64,000 nucleotides of DNA, from positions 186,001-250,000 of the forward strand of contig NZ_JNYY01000013.1 of NCBI RefSeq assembly GCF_000716785.1, in the 5' to 3' direction. Every line of letters starts with the position of its first letter. The stretch's first letter is position 1. This DNA comes from Amycolatopsis vancoresmycina. Its GTDB lineage: Bacteria > Actinomycetota > Actinomycetes > Mycobacteriales > Pseudonocardiaceae. The position numbers were made by a program, and so were the translations under genes. This document shows, in pieces, positions 7,930-16,371 of this stretch. The notes below the pieces were generated by a model that was not told the DNA's origin, did not search any database, and saw only the letters and a list, made by a program, of their open reading frames with translations.

Positions 7930-10088
7930 CGGCCGCAACGGTGTGGTGCCACGGGCAACCGGTCGGGCCGATCGGGTTCTGCGAGATCTGCGGCCGCCGC
8001 CGGGTCCCGGCCGAGCGGCCGGCCGACGGCCCGACGGCGGTGAGCACCCGCCGCAGCGTCGAATTCCGGGCCGGTGACGCGGATTTCCAGTCCCTGCCGG
8101 CGATCGAGGTGCCGGACCCGGAGAAGCTCGTCCTCGCCGAGCCCGACTACCCCGAGCAGCACCGGTTCTGCGGCCGCTGCGGTGAGCCGGTCGGCCGCGC
8201 CTACGCCGGTGAGCCGGCGTTCGCCGAAGGGTTCTGCGAAGAGTGCGGCGAGCCTTTCTCCTTCCTGCCCAAGCTGACGCGCGGCGAGCGGATCGGGGAG
8301 CGCTACGACGTCCTCGGGTGCTTCGCCCACGGCGGTCTCGGCTGGATCTACCTGGCCGCCGACACCGCGCTCGGCGGCCAGCACGTCGTGCTCAAGGGCG
8401 TGATCAACAGCGGCAACGCGGTGCGGCGCGCGCAGGCGCGGGTCGAACGGGACGTGCTCGTCCGGCTCGACCACCCGAACATCGTGCGGATCACCGACTT
8501 CGTCGAGTACGGCGACGAGCCGGAAACCTACCTGGTGATGGAGTACGTCGGCGGGCGGTCGCTGCGGGATCTGCTGCAGCACGGCCCGCCGCCGCGGGTC
8601 GAGCACGTGATCGTCTACGGCCAGGCGATCCTCGCCGCACTGGGCTACCTCCACGGCGAGGGCCTGCTCTACTGCGACATGAGCCCGGCGAACGTGATCC
8701 ACGGCGACAAGCGCGTCAAGGTGATCGACCTCGGCGCGGCCCGCCCGGTCGACGCGCCGGCCGGCCCGAGCGTCGGGACGAAGCGGTACCAGGCGCCGTC
8801 GCACGAAATCGCCCGGTACGGCCTGACCGTGCGGTCGGACCTGCACGCCGTGGGCGCGACCCTGCAGGACCTGCTCGCGGCCGCGGGCGAGGACACCGAC
8901 TCGGACCGCATCGCCGGCGGCGTCGACTCCCTCCGGAGGGTGCTCGCGCGGGCGGTCGTGTCGTACGAACGCCGGTTCGCCGGCGCGGCCGAAATGGCGG
9001 AGCAGCTCGAAGGCGTCCGCCGGGAAATCCTGTCGCTGCGCGACGAACAGCCCCGGCCGGCGGTGTCGGCGCTGTTCGAGGACACCGCGGAACTGCTCGA
9101 CGAGGGCCTCGGCGCGGTGCCCGGCCTCGACCACTGGGTCACCGGCGACCACGCCGCCGACCAGCTGGACCTCGGCCTGCCGCGGGCGGCCGACGGCGCC
9201 GGCAGGCTGCCGATCCCGCGGGTCGCCCCCGACGACCCGGCGGCCGGGTTCATCGCCGCCGCGGGCGCACCCGGGCCGCGCCGCTGGCTGGACAAGCTCG
9301 GGATGTTCGGCGAACGCTCGGTCGAGATCGCGTTCGCCCTGACCCGGGCGCAGGTCGCCCTGCACGAACCGGGCGAAGCCGCGGTGGCCCTGTCCGCGGC
9401 CGAACAACTGCTCGGCGTCGAGGCCGAACGCGACTGGCGGGCGGCCTGGCACCACGGCCTGCTGGCGCTGGCCCGGGGCAACGCCGAGGCCGCCGCGGCC
9501 AAGTTCGACAAGGTCCACGGCAGCTGGCCCGGCGAGATCGCACCGAAGCTGGCCCTGGGGTTCTGCGCCGAACTGCGCGGGGCGACCGCGCAGGCCGAGC
9601 GCTGCTACCGCTCGGTGTGGCACCGCGACCACGCCCAGGTCAGCGCCGCGTTCGGGCTGGCCCGCTGCGCGTTGCGGAGCAAGGACCGCGACGCCGCGGT
9701 CGCGCTGCTCGACACCGTCCCGCCGATCTCGCGCCACTACGACGCCGCGCGGATCGCCACCGTGCGGATCCGGGCCGGCCGCCTGCCGTCCGGGCCGCCC
9801 GGCCGCGACGACCTCGGCGACGCGGCGCGGCGGCTGCCCGAGCTCTACCTCGACCGGGAAGCCCAGGACCGGCTGGAAGCGCTCGTCCGCGAGGCCGCAC
9901 TCGCCGCGCTCGGCCGCGACGAAGGCTGGAACGGCGGCGCGCTCCTCGGCGAGCGCGTCACCGAACGCGGCCTGCGCTCGCTCCTGGAGCAGTCCCTGCG
10001 CCGGCTCGCCGAACGGGCGCGGGACCGCAACGAGCACGGCCTGCTGGTCGACCTCGCGAACGCCGTCCGGCCGAAGACGAGAAGGTGA
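7926..10088 (+). CDS. PknG-like serine/threonine protein kinase (zinc ribbon-kinase-TPR)
   Basis: 720 residues; the GTG start overlaps the protease stop. Its architecture is that of mycobacterial PknG. An N-terminal rubredoxin-like metal knuckle pair (Cys82/85 and Cys104/107) precedes the kinase domain, with a further CxxC at 19/22. The kinase has the PknG-style glycine loop AHGGLGWIYLA, Lys157, catalytic Asp251 in YCDMSPANV and DLG at 268-270 replacing DFG, exactly as in PknG. Residues from about 470 form a TPR-type helical region (APKLALGFCAELRG, SAAFGLARCAL). There is no membrane segment. In mycobacteria PknG acts with the membrane protein GlnX and the binding lipoprotein GlnH. A membrane protein and a binding lipoprotein are also encoded three and four genes on here, so it probably transduces an envelope signal. 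Confidence 0.92.
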   Translation: MTAATVWCHGQPVGPIGFCEICGRRRVPAERPADGPTAVSTRRSVEFRAGDADFQSLPAIEVPDPEKLVLAEPDYPEQHRFCGRCGEPVGRAYAGEPAFAEGFCEECGEPFSFLPKLTRGERIGERYDVLGCFAHGGLGWIYLAADTALGGQHVVLKGVINSGNAVRRAQARVERDVLVRLDHPNIVRITDFVEYGDEPETYLVMEYVGGRSLRDLLQHGPPPRVEHVIVYGQAILAALGYLHGEGLLYCDMSPANVIHGDKRVKVIDLGAARPVDAPAGPSVGTKRYQAPSHEIARYGLTVRSDLHAVGATLQDLLAAAGEDTDSDRIAGGVDSLRRVLARAVVSYERRFAGAAEMAEQLEGVRREILSLRDEQPRPAVSALFEDTAELLDEGLGAVPGLDHWVTGDHAADQLDLGLPRAADGAGRLPIPRVAPDDPAAGFIAAAGAPGPRRWLDKLGMFGERSVEIAFALTRAQVALHEPGEAAVALSAAEQLLGVEAERDWRAAWHHGLLALARGNAEAAAAKFDKVHGSWPGEIAPKLALGFCAELRGATAQAERCYRSVWHRDHAQVSAAFGLARCALRSKDRDAAVALLDTVPPISRHYDAARIATVRIRAGRLPSGPPGRDDLGDAARRLPELYLDREAQDRLEALVREAALAALGRDEGWNGGALLGERVTERGLRSLLEQSLRRLAERARDRNEHGLLVDLANAVRPKTRR

Positions 10089-10092
10089 TCGG

Positions 10093-11517
10093 ATGCCCGA
10101 CCGGGACCGCCCGTCGTTCACCCTCCAGCTGAGCCAGCGAAAGTACCTCGCGCCCGGCGACGACCGGATGGACGTCGTGCTCACCGTGCGGGTCGGCGAG
10201 ACCGGCGCCGTCGCCCCCGAGCCGCCGCCCACTGCCGAGCTGCTGCTGGTGGACTGTTCCAGCTCGATGGACTGGCCGCCGACGAAGATCGAGGCCGCGC
10301 GGCACGCCTGCCGGGTGGCCATCGGCGCCCTGCGTGACGGCGTGCTGTTCGGCGTGCTCGAGTGCACCGGACGCGCGCGGCTGGTGTACCCGGCCGCGCC
10401 GCCGCTGGCGGTGGCCGGCGAGCGGACCCGCCAGGAGGCGAAGGACGCCGTCGCCCAGCTGATCGCCGGGGGCGGCACCGCGATGAGCACGTGGCTGGAC
10501 CGGGCCCGGGAGCTGTTCGCGGAGACGCCGGCCGCCATCCGCCACGCCGTGCTGCTCACCGACGGCCGCAACCAGTCCGACCGCGTGGGCGCGCTGGAGG
10601 CCGCGCTCGGCCGCTGCCAGGGCGAGTTCGCCTGTGACGCCCGCGGTATCGGCGACGACTGGGAACCGCGGGACCTGGACCGCATCACGTCCGTGCTGCG
10701 GGGCAGCGCGGACGCCGTCCTGGAGGACGCCGAGCTCGCCGCGGACTTCCGGCGCCTGGTCGAGCGGGCGATGGGCCGGACCGTGCCCGACCTGCGGCTG
10801 CGGATGACCACCATGCCCTACAGCCGGCTGCGGTTCGTCAAGCAGGTCTTTCCCACCGAGGTCGACCTCACCGCGCAGTGCCGGACCGAAGGCCGCGTGC
10901 TCGAATTGCCCACCGGGGCGTGGGGCGAGGAACTCCGCGAGTACCACCTCTGCCTCGACGTCGCGACGGCGGAGCTGACCCGGTACGAGGACCTGCTGCT
11001 CGGCACGGTCACCCTGGTCGAAGGCGCCGGCGACCCGGCGGGCGAACAGCAGGCCGTGGTGGGCTTCCTGACCGACGACCTGGCGCTGTCCGGCGTGCCG
11101 GACGAACGCGTCGCCCGCGTCACCGGGCAGGCCGAGCTGGGGAACGCGGTGCGCGCGGGCTGGGACGCGTTCGAGCGCGACGACCGGACGGCGGCGGCCC
11201 GCGAATGGGGGACCGCGGTCCGGCTGGCGACCGAGCTGGGCAACGAGGAGATCCTCAAGCGGCTGGGCCGGCTGATCGACGTCCGCGACGACGGCGGCGT
11301 GACGTTCAAGGAGGGCGTGCGCCCGCGCGACGGTTTCTCGCTGGTGCTCGGTTCGACCATCTCCACCTACACCGGCGCGGCCGAACCCGCCGCGGCCGTC
11401 CCCGCCGAAGTGGACGGTGCCCCGCGCGAATGCGTCCGCTGTGGACACAAGGGGCGGCCTTCGGCGAAGGTGTGCAAGCACTGCGGTGCCCCGTTCGAGG
11501 CCGGCGGGCCGTCGTGA
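10093..11517 (+). CDS. von Willebrand factor A domain protein with C-terminal zinc ribbon
   Basis: 474 residues, ATG start four bases after the kinase stop. The vWA domain (about residues 45-230) carries a complete metal-ion-dependent adhesion site: DCSSS at 54-58, Thr129 in GGGTAMST and Asp157 in LLTDGRNQ. A beta-rich middle and a helical segment follow. The last 30 residues form a double-CxxC zinc ribbon (CVRCG and CKHCG). It has no signal peptide or membrane helix, so it is probably a cytosolic scaffold that binds a partner through Mg. Stand-alone vWA proteins of this kind accompany kinases and phosphatases in bacterial regulatory modules. Here it lies between the kinase and membrane-sensor genes and overlaps the latter by GTGA. 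Confidence 0.88.
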   Translation: MPDRDRPSFTLQLSQRKYLAPGDDRMDVVLTVRVGETGAVAPEPPPTAELLLVDCSSSMDWPPTKIEAARHACRVAIGALRDGVLFGVLECTGRARLVYPAAPPLAVAGERTRQEAKDAVAQLIAGGGTAMSTWLDRARELFAETPAAIRHAVLLTDGRNQSDRVGALEAALGRCQGEFACDARGIGDDWEPRDLDRITSVLRGSADAVLEDAELAADFRRLVERAMGRTVPDLRLRMTTMPYSRLRFVKQVFPTEVDLTAQCRTEGRVLELPTGAWGEELREYHLCLDVATAELTRYEDLLLGTVTLVEGAGDPAGEQQAVVGFLTDDLALSGVPDERVARVTGQAELGNAVRAGWDAFERDDRTAAAREWGTAVRLATELGNEEILKRLGRLIDVRDDGGVTFKEGVRPRDGFSLVLGSTISTYTGAAEPAAAVPAEVDGAPRECVRCGHKGRPSAKVCKHCGAPFEAGGPS

Positions 11518-12629
11518 CGGCGGCCAGCACGACCCGGCAGACCCTGTGGTGGCTGCGGCTGGGCCTGGTGGCCGGCAGCGTGCTGGTGCTGGCGACCGCG
11601 CTGGCGACCTTCCTCGGCGTGCGCTCCAGCATCGGCGAGGTGCGGGACCGCACCGCGCCCGCGGTCCTCGAGGTGTCACTGGCCAAGGAAGCGATCGTGG
11701 CCGCGCACGGGGCGGCGGTGACCGCGTTCGAGACCCGGCAGGCGCGCCTGACCGGTCCCAGCGAGCAGTACGAGGACGAAATCGCCCGGACCAGCCAGCA
11801 GCTCGCCCAGGTCGCCGAGCACAACGCGGCCGGCGCGGCGGGCAGCCAGACGCTGCGGCTGATCGAAGGGCTGCTGCCGTCGTACAACGGCTTCATCGGG
11901 CAGGCCGACGCCCACTTCCGCCAGGACGACGGCGGTGCGCTCGCCGCGAGCAACCTGCAGTCCGCCTCGGACCTGCTGACCGCGCCGGACAACGGGATCC
12001 TCGCCCGGCTCGACGCGCTCGAAGGCGCCCAGCGCGCAGCCCTCGACGAGCAGCTCGGGGCGAACTGGCTGAGTCCCGCGATCACGGCGTTGTGGGCGGT
12101 GCCGCTGGTCCTGCTGCTGGCGGCGCTCCTGTGGGCCCAGCGGTTCCACGCCAGGCGGTTCCGGCGCACGGTGAACACCGCGCTGCTGGCCGCGACGGTG
12201 GCGTGCGTGCTGCTGGGTGCGGGAACGGCCCTGCTGCTGGGCATCCAGTCCGACGCCCGTGACGGCGGTGCCGCGCTGGAACACGCCGTCGACGCGCGGT
12301 CCGCGGCCACCACGGCCGCCGCCGGCCGGGCCCGGTGGACCCTCGCCCAGGTGCTGACCGCCCAGTGCGGCACCGAAGGGGTCGCCGCCTGCGGGGACAC
12401 GGTGACCGCGTTCGCCGCCGGGACGCCCGTCCCGCCCGCCGTCACGGCCCCGCCGCCGGGCGCCGTCGACGAAGCGGCGTTGCTGGGCCCCGGCCTCACC
12501 GAACCGGGGTGGAACGGGGTCCTCGGGTACGGCATCCCGGTGCTGGCCGCCGGGATCGGCCTCCTCTCGGCCGGTGGCCTGCAACCGCGGCTCGACGAGT
12601 ACCGGTTCCGCGCGAGGAGGGAGCCGTGA
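11514..12629 (+). CDS. Four-helix membrane protein, GlnX-like sensor component
   Basis: 371 residues; the GTG start overlaps the vWA stop. Predicted membrane spans are about 12-34, 188-208, 220-243 and 344-363. This leaves a long extracytoplasmic helical region (about 36-185) and a second outer loop (about 244-340, with Cys285 and Cys293 or nearby cysteines). The outer helical segment after TM1 resembles four-helix-bundle sensor domains. The layout matches GlnX, the mycobacterial membrane partner of PknG; sequence homology could not be tested here. Its likely role is to pass the state of the lipoprotein encoded next to the cytoplasmic kinase. It overlaps the lipoprotein gene by four bases. 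Confidence 0.75.
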   Translation: MTAASTTRQTLWWLRLGLVAGSVLVLATALATFLGVRSSIGEVRDRTAPAVLEVSLAKEAIVAAHGAAVTAFETRQARLTGPSEQYEDEIARTSQQLAQVAEHNAAGAAGSQTLRLIEGLLPSYNGFIGQADAHFRQDDGGALAASNLQSASDLLTAPDNGILARLDALEGAQRAALDEQLGANWLSPAITALWAVPLVLLLAALLWAQRFHARRFRRTVNTALLAATVACVLLGAGTALLLGIQSDARDGGAALEHAVDARSAATTAAAGRARWTLAQVLTAQCGTEGVAACGDTVTAFAAGTPVPPAVTAPPPGAVDEAALLGPGLTEPGWNGVLGYGIPVLAAGIGLLSAGGLQPRLDEYRFRARREP

Positions 12630-13915
12630 TGATGCGCTGTGTCGGCTTGGTGCTGGCCGTCGTCCTCCTGGTCTCCGGGTGTTCCGCCGGGACCGGCGCG
12701 GAGCCGGTGACCGTGCTGGGGTCGTGGACCGGCGACGAGCAGGCGGCGTTCCTGCGGGTCCTCGACGGGTTCACCAAGGAGACCGGGATTCCGACGAACT
12801 ACCAGGGCACCCGCGCGCAGAGCCAGGTGCTGCGCGGCGACCTGCAGCAGGGCACCCCGCCCGACGTGGCGGTACTGTCCAACCCGGCCGAGCTGGCGGG
12901 GTACGCGCGAACCGGGCAGCTGAAGCCACTGGCCGGCGTCCTCGACGCGGGCGCGACCGCCGCGTACAGCCCGCAATGGCGGAAACTGCAGCAGCTCGGC
13001 GGGACCACGATGTACACGGTCGTGGTGAAGGCGGACCTGAAGAGCATCGTCTGGTATTCCCCGGACCGGTTCCGGGAAGCCCCGCCGGCCAGCTGGGACG
13101 CGCTCGTGGCGACGGTCCGCCGGCTCTCCGCCGCCGGGCAGCAGCCGTGGTGCCTCGGCATGGGGGCGCCGCCGAACTCCGGGTTCCCCGGCACCGACTG
13201 GCTCGAAGACATCCTGCTGCACCAGGCCCCGGAGAAGTACGGCAAGTGGGCGGCGGGCGAGGTGGCCTGGACCGACGAGGTCGTGCGCACCGCGTGGCAG
13301 AGCTGGGGCACGCTCGTCCTGGCACCGGGTGCGGTCGGTGGCGGCAGCACGGCGGCGCTGCTCACGTCGTTCGCCGACGCCGGCCGGGGCCTGTTCGCCG
13401 ATCCGCCCGGCTGCCTGCTGGAGCACCTCGGCTCGTTCGCGATCGGCGGCTACCTGGGGGCCCGGCGGCCGGCCGGGCCGCCCGTGCCCGACCGGGACTT
13501 CCGGTTCTTCCCGTTCCCAGGCGCCGGGAAACCCGCGCGCTCCGAGGTGTCGGCCGACCTCGCCGGGATGTTCCGCGACACCCCGGCCGCGCGCCGGCTC
13601 ATGGTCTACCTGGCCGGGGAGCAGGGCCAGCGGATCTGGCCGTCCGGCGGGACGACGTTCTCGGTGCACCAGCGTCTCGTCGGCCAGGACGTCTACCGCA
13701 GCGACGTGACCCAGCGGATCGCGACGACCCTCGCCAAGGGCACCGACCTGTGCTTCGACGCGTCGGACCTGATGCCGTCGGCGATGACCAGCGCGTTCTA
13801 CCAGGCGGTGCTGGAGTACCTGGCCCACCCCGACCGGCTGGACACCCTGCTCGGGGAGCTGGAGCAGGTGCGCCGCGGCATCGGCCGCGAACAGTGGCTC
13901 GACCTGCCGTGCTGA
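12626..13915 (+). CDS. Extracellular solute-binding lipoprotein (ABC family 1-like)
   Basis: 429 residues. The lipoprotein signal VVLLVSGC places the lipidated cysteine at residue 19. The mature part has family-1 binding-protein features (VTVLGSWTGDEQAAFLRVLDGF near the N terminus, QGTPPDVAVLSNPAEL, and GIPTNYQGT). No permease or ATPase gene is nearby, so it more likely works as a ligand sensor than as a transporter subunit, as GlnH does for PknG. The GTG at 12626 overlaps the previous stop and follows GAGGAGG; the ATGs at 12629 and 12632 are alternatives. The ligand is unknown. Confidence 0.85.
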   Translation: MMMRCVGLVLAVVLLVSGCSAGTGAEPVTVLGSWTGDEQAAFLRVLDGFTKETGIPTNYQGTRAQSQVLRGDLQQGTPPDVAVLSNPAELAGYARTGQLKPLAGVLDAGATAAYSPQWRKLQQLGGTTMYTVVVKADLKSIVWYSPDRFREAPPASWDALVATVRRLSAAGQQPWCLGMGAPPNSGFPGTDWLEDILLHQAPEKYGKWAAGEVAWTDEVVRTAWQSWGTLVLAPGAVGGGSTAALLTSFADAGRGLFADPPGCLLEHLGSFAIGGYLGARRPAGPPVPDRDFRFFPFPGAGKPARSEVSADLAGMFRDTPAARRLMVYLAGEQGQRIWPSGGTTFSVHQRLVGQDVYRSDVTQRIATTLAKGTDLCFDASDLMPSAMTSAFYQAVLEYLAHPDRLDTLLGELEQVRRGIGREQWLDLPC

Positions 13916-13939
13916 ACCCGTGCTGAAGAAGGAGATCCG

Positions 13940-14287
13940 GTGCAGGAGTTCGTGCGTTTCCCGCTCGCCGACGGCGGTTCGGTGGTCGTCGAGGTCGAGG
14001 GCGAACCGGGGCTGGAACCCGCCTCGGTGCCCTCGGGCGTGCTGCGCAAGGCGACCACGACCTTCGAGCACGCGCTGGGCGAGGTCCGGGTGGCCGCGGC
14101 CGCCGCGCTGGCGGAGTTCCGCGGCCTCGGCCCGGACGAGGTCGAGCTGAAGTTCGGCGTCAAGCTCGACGCCCAGGCCGGGGCGGTGATCGCGCGCACC
14201 GGCCTGCAGGGCCAGTTCGAGGTCAAGCTGAAGTGGGTACGCGGCGAACCGTCCACAGAGGACACAGCCGCGGAGCCGGAGGCGTGA
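13940..14287 (+). CDS. Trypco1-type (CU044_2847 family) small protein
   Basis: 115 residues from GTG with a strong upstream GAAGGAGA. It begins with a beta strand pattern (VQEFVRFPLADGGSVVVEVE) and has a central helix (FEHALGEVRVAAAAALAEF). It then has the family-typical GPDEVELKFGVKLDAQAGAVIARTG pattern and a final beta strand (GQFEVKLKWVRG). This corresponds to the trypsin-co-occurring domain 1 family, named because it accompanies trypsin-like proteases in actinobacterial operons, as it does here with the first gene of this operon. Function is unproven; it may be a regulator or substrate of the protease. It is the last gene of the operon and is convergent with a methyltransferase gene. Confidence 0.8.
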   Translation: MQEFVRFPLADGGSVVVEVEGEPGLEPASVPSGVLRKATTTFEHALGEVRVAAAAALAEFRGLGPDEVELKFGVKLDAQAGAVIARTGLQGQFEVKLKWVRGEPSTEDTAAEPEA

Positions 14288-14291
14288 GCCG

Positions 14292-15146
14292 CTACGGCTT
14301 GTAGCCGACGACCCCGGCGACGCACCGCGCCGAGTCGCTCAGCGGGGTGAGCCGGGGGCCGTCCGGCCACCATTCGTCGCACACCGCCATGCCCGGCCCG
14401 GACGTCGCGTTCGGCTGGACCAGCTCGAGGCCGTCCATCAGCGCCTCGATCTCCGCGCGGGTCCGGAAGCGGCCGGCCCCGAGCGGGCCCTGGACCAGGA
14501 TCTGCTCGATGCGCTTGGCGATCGCGGTCAGCTCCGGCACCTCGGGGTCGAAGAAGTGCGAGAGCACCACGTACGAGCCCGACGGCAGCGCGTCGATGTA
14601 CTGGCGCATGATGTCGAAGACGCCGTCGCCCTCGAAGTGGTGCATCGTGCCCACCTGCAGCAGCGCGACCGGCTCGGAGAAGTCGACGTGCCGCAGCACG
14701 TCCTCGTGGCGCAGGACCTGCGGCGGGTCGAAGATGTCGGCCTCGACCATGTGCGTGAAGTCGTTCTCGACCAGCAGGGCCCGGCCGTGGGCGAGCACCA
14801 CCGGGTCGTTGTCGACGTAGACGACGGTGTTGTCCTTGTCGATGCGCTGCACGATCTGGTGGGTGTTCTCGGCCGTCGGCAGCCCGGACCCGCAGTCGAC
14901 GTACTGGCGGATCCGGGTCTGGCCGGCCAGCATCCGCAGCGCGCGGTTGTGGAACCCGCGGTTGCCGCGGGCGATGTCCACGGCTTCCGGGACCGCGGTG
15001 CGGATCTTGTCCATCACCACGCGGTCGACCTCGTAGAAGTTGTTGCCGCCGAGGAACCCGTCGTAGATCCGCGCGATGCTCGGCCGCGCGGGGTCCACCC
15101 CCACCGGCTTCTGGCTGGGGGACAGCGTGGACGGGACGTCGGACAT
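14292..15146 (-). CDS. SAM-dependent methyltransferase, DUF574 family
   Basis: 284 residues from ATG. It opens with the family-typical PSIARIYDGFLGGNNFYEVDR, then QYVDCGSGLPTAENTHQIVQ (SAM-binding loop with Gly-rich turn) and VVYVDNDPVVLAHGRALL (acidic residues contacting the ribose). DUF574 proteins are abundant in actinomycetes, often near conservon or HTH (DUF397) genes. No specific substrate is established. It is monocistronic here and ends four bases from the Trypco1 gene stop on the other strand. Confidence 0.9.
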   Translation of the reverse strand: MSDVPSTLSPSQKPVGVDPARPSIARIYDGFLGGNNFYEVDRVVMDKIRTAVPEAVDIARGNRGFHNRALRMLAGQTRIRQYVDCGSGLPTAENTHQIVQRIDKDNTVVYVDNDPVVLAHGRALLVENDFTHMVEADIFDPPQVLRHEDVLRHVDFSEPVALLQVGTMHHFEGDGVFDIMRQYIDALPSGSYVVLSHFFDPEVPELTAIAKRIEQILVQGPLGAGRFRTRAEIEALMDGLELVQPNATSGPGMAVCDEWWPDGPRLTPLSDSARCVAGVVGYKP

Positions 15147-15226
15147 GGCGACCTCGCAGGACTTCGGCGGGTGGCGTTGCGCCACCCAGCGTAGTAGGTC
15201 GCGTTCCCCCGGTTGACCCGGCCCGC

Positions 15227-15421
15227 TCAGCCGCTGGGCCGCAGGCGCTGGTCGGGGATGTCGGCGGCGCGCTGGGCGCGTTCGCGGCGCAGCCGCTCGA
15301 GGTGCTGGTCGATCCGCCGGTCGAGGTCCCGCGCGGCCTCGGACAGGTCCGTCAGGTCGCGACGGGACGCCGGGCGCCCGGTGACCGCCCCCGTGTCCAC
15401 TTCGTCCCCTGCCCTGTCCAC
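15227..15421 (-). CDS. Possible small charged coiled protein
   Basis: 64 residues if read from the GTG at 15421; the frame stays open back to a GTG at 15565. The C-terminal half is strongly helical and charged (LTDLSEAARDLDRRIDQHLERLRRERAQ), compatible with a short coiled coil. The region upstream of the chosen start is low-complexity and does not look like protein. No family is recognised, and it may be non-coding. Confidence 0.35.
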   Translation of the reverse strand: MDRAGDEVDTGAVTGRPASRRDLTDLSEAARDLDRRIDQHLERLRRERAQRAADIPDQRLRPSG

Positions 15422-15636
15422 TACCGGCACCTCCCGGATCGGCCTGGCCCCGCCTCTTGGCGTTACTGCCCCATCGGGGGCTTGCCAAAACCCCACCCCG
15501 CGTGAGCCGTGGCACGCGGGCGCGAGCGCCGACGGGCCGGATTTTCCGCGAAACGCCCTGGTCACAATTTTGACCAGGTGGTAGAAATTGAGCAGCCGTG
15601 GCGGACGGCCGCCACCGGGAACTGGAGGAGCTGGGG

Positions 15637-16371
15637 ATGAGCCTGCCTTCCGTACAGCTGTATTCGGTCCGCGACGCCTTCGCGGCCGACCCCGCCGACA
15701 CCCTGCGGCGGCTCGCCGCGATCGGCTTCACCCAGGTGGAGCCGTACGGCGTCGTCGAAAACGTCGAGGCGCTGCGGGCGGGCCTGCCCGCGAACGGACT
15801 GACCGCCCCGACCGCGCACGCGCGCCTGCTCGGCGCCGACCAGCCCGCCGTCTTCGCCGCGGCGGCCGAACTGGGCATCGGCCTGGTGATCGATCCGTGG
15901 GTCCCGGCCGAGCAGTGGCAGGACCCGGCCGACATCGCGGCCACGGCGGAGGGGCTCAACGCCGCCGCGAAACTCGCCGCCGAGCACGGCGTCCGGGTCG
16001 GCTACCACAACCACTGGTGGGAGCTGCAGTCCCGGATCGACGGGCGCAGCGCGTTCGAGGTGTTCGCCGACCAGCTCGACCCGGCCGTCGCTCTGGAGGT
16101 CGACACCTACTGGGCCACCGCGGGCGGCGAGGACGCCCCCGCGCTGCTGCGACGGCTCGGCGACCGGGTGCGCGCCATCCACGTCAAGGACGGCGGGCTC
16201 GCCACCGACGCCACCGGCCAGGTGCCGGCCGGCCAGGGCCGGGTGCCGGTCGCGGACGTGCTCGCCGCCGCGCCGGACGCCCTGCGGGTGGTGGAGTTCG
16301 ACGCCTTCGACGGCGACCTCTTCGAGGCCCTCGCCGCCAGCCACGCCTTCCTGACCGGCGCCGGCCGGTGA
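15637..16371 (+). CDS. Sugar phosphate isomerase/epimerase (xylose isomerase-like TIM barrel)
   Basis: 244 residues, ATG preceded by GAGGAG. It has the AP-endonuclease-2/xylose isomerase TIM-barrel signature: SVQLYSVRDAF at the first strand, GFTQVEPYG, GYHNHWWE (metal-binding His/Glu region), ALEVDTYWATAGG and RAIHVKDGG. Such enzymes isomerise or epimerise sugars, often inositol- or keto-sugar derivatives. The next gene overlaps by GTGA and encodes a Gfo/Idh/MocA oxidoreductase, a very common functional partner in sugar or inositol-derivative catabolism. A transporter gene is not adjacent, so the substrate remains unknown. Confidence 0.88.
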   Translation: MSLPSVQLYSVRDAFAADPADTLRRLAAIGFTQVEPYGVVENVEALRAGLPANGLTAPTAHARLLGADQPAVFAAAAELGIGLVIDPWVPAEQWQDPADIAATAEGLNAAAKLAAEHGVRVGYHNHWWELQSRIDGRSAFEVFADQLDPAVALEVDTYWATAGGEDAPALLRRLGDRVRAIHVKDGGLATDATGQVPAGQGRVPVADVLAAAPDALRVVEFDAFDGDLFEALAASHAFLTGAGR

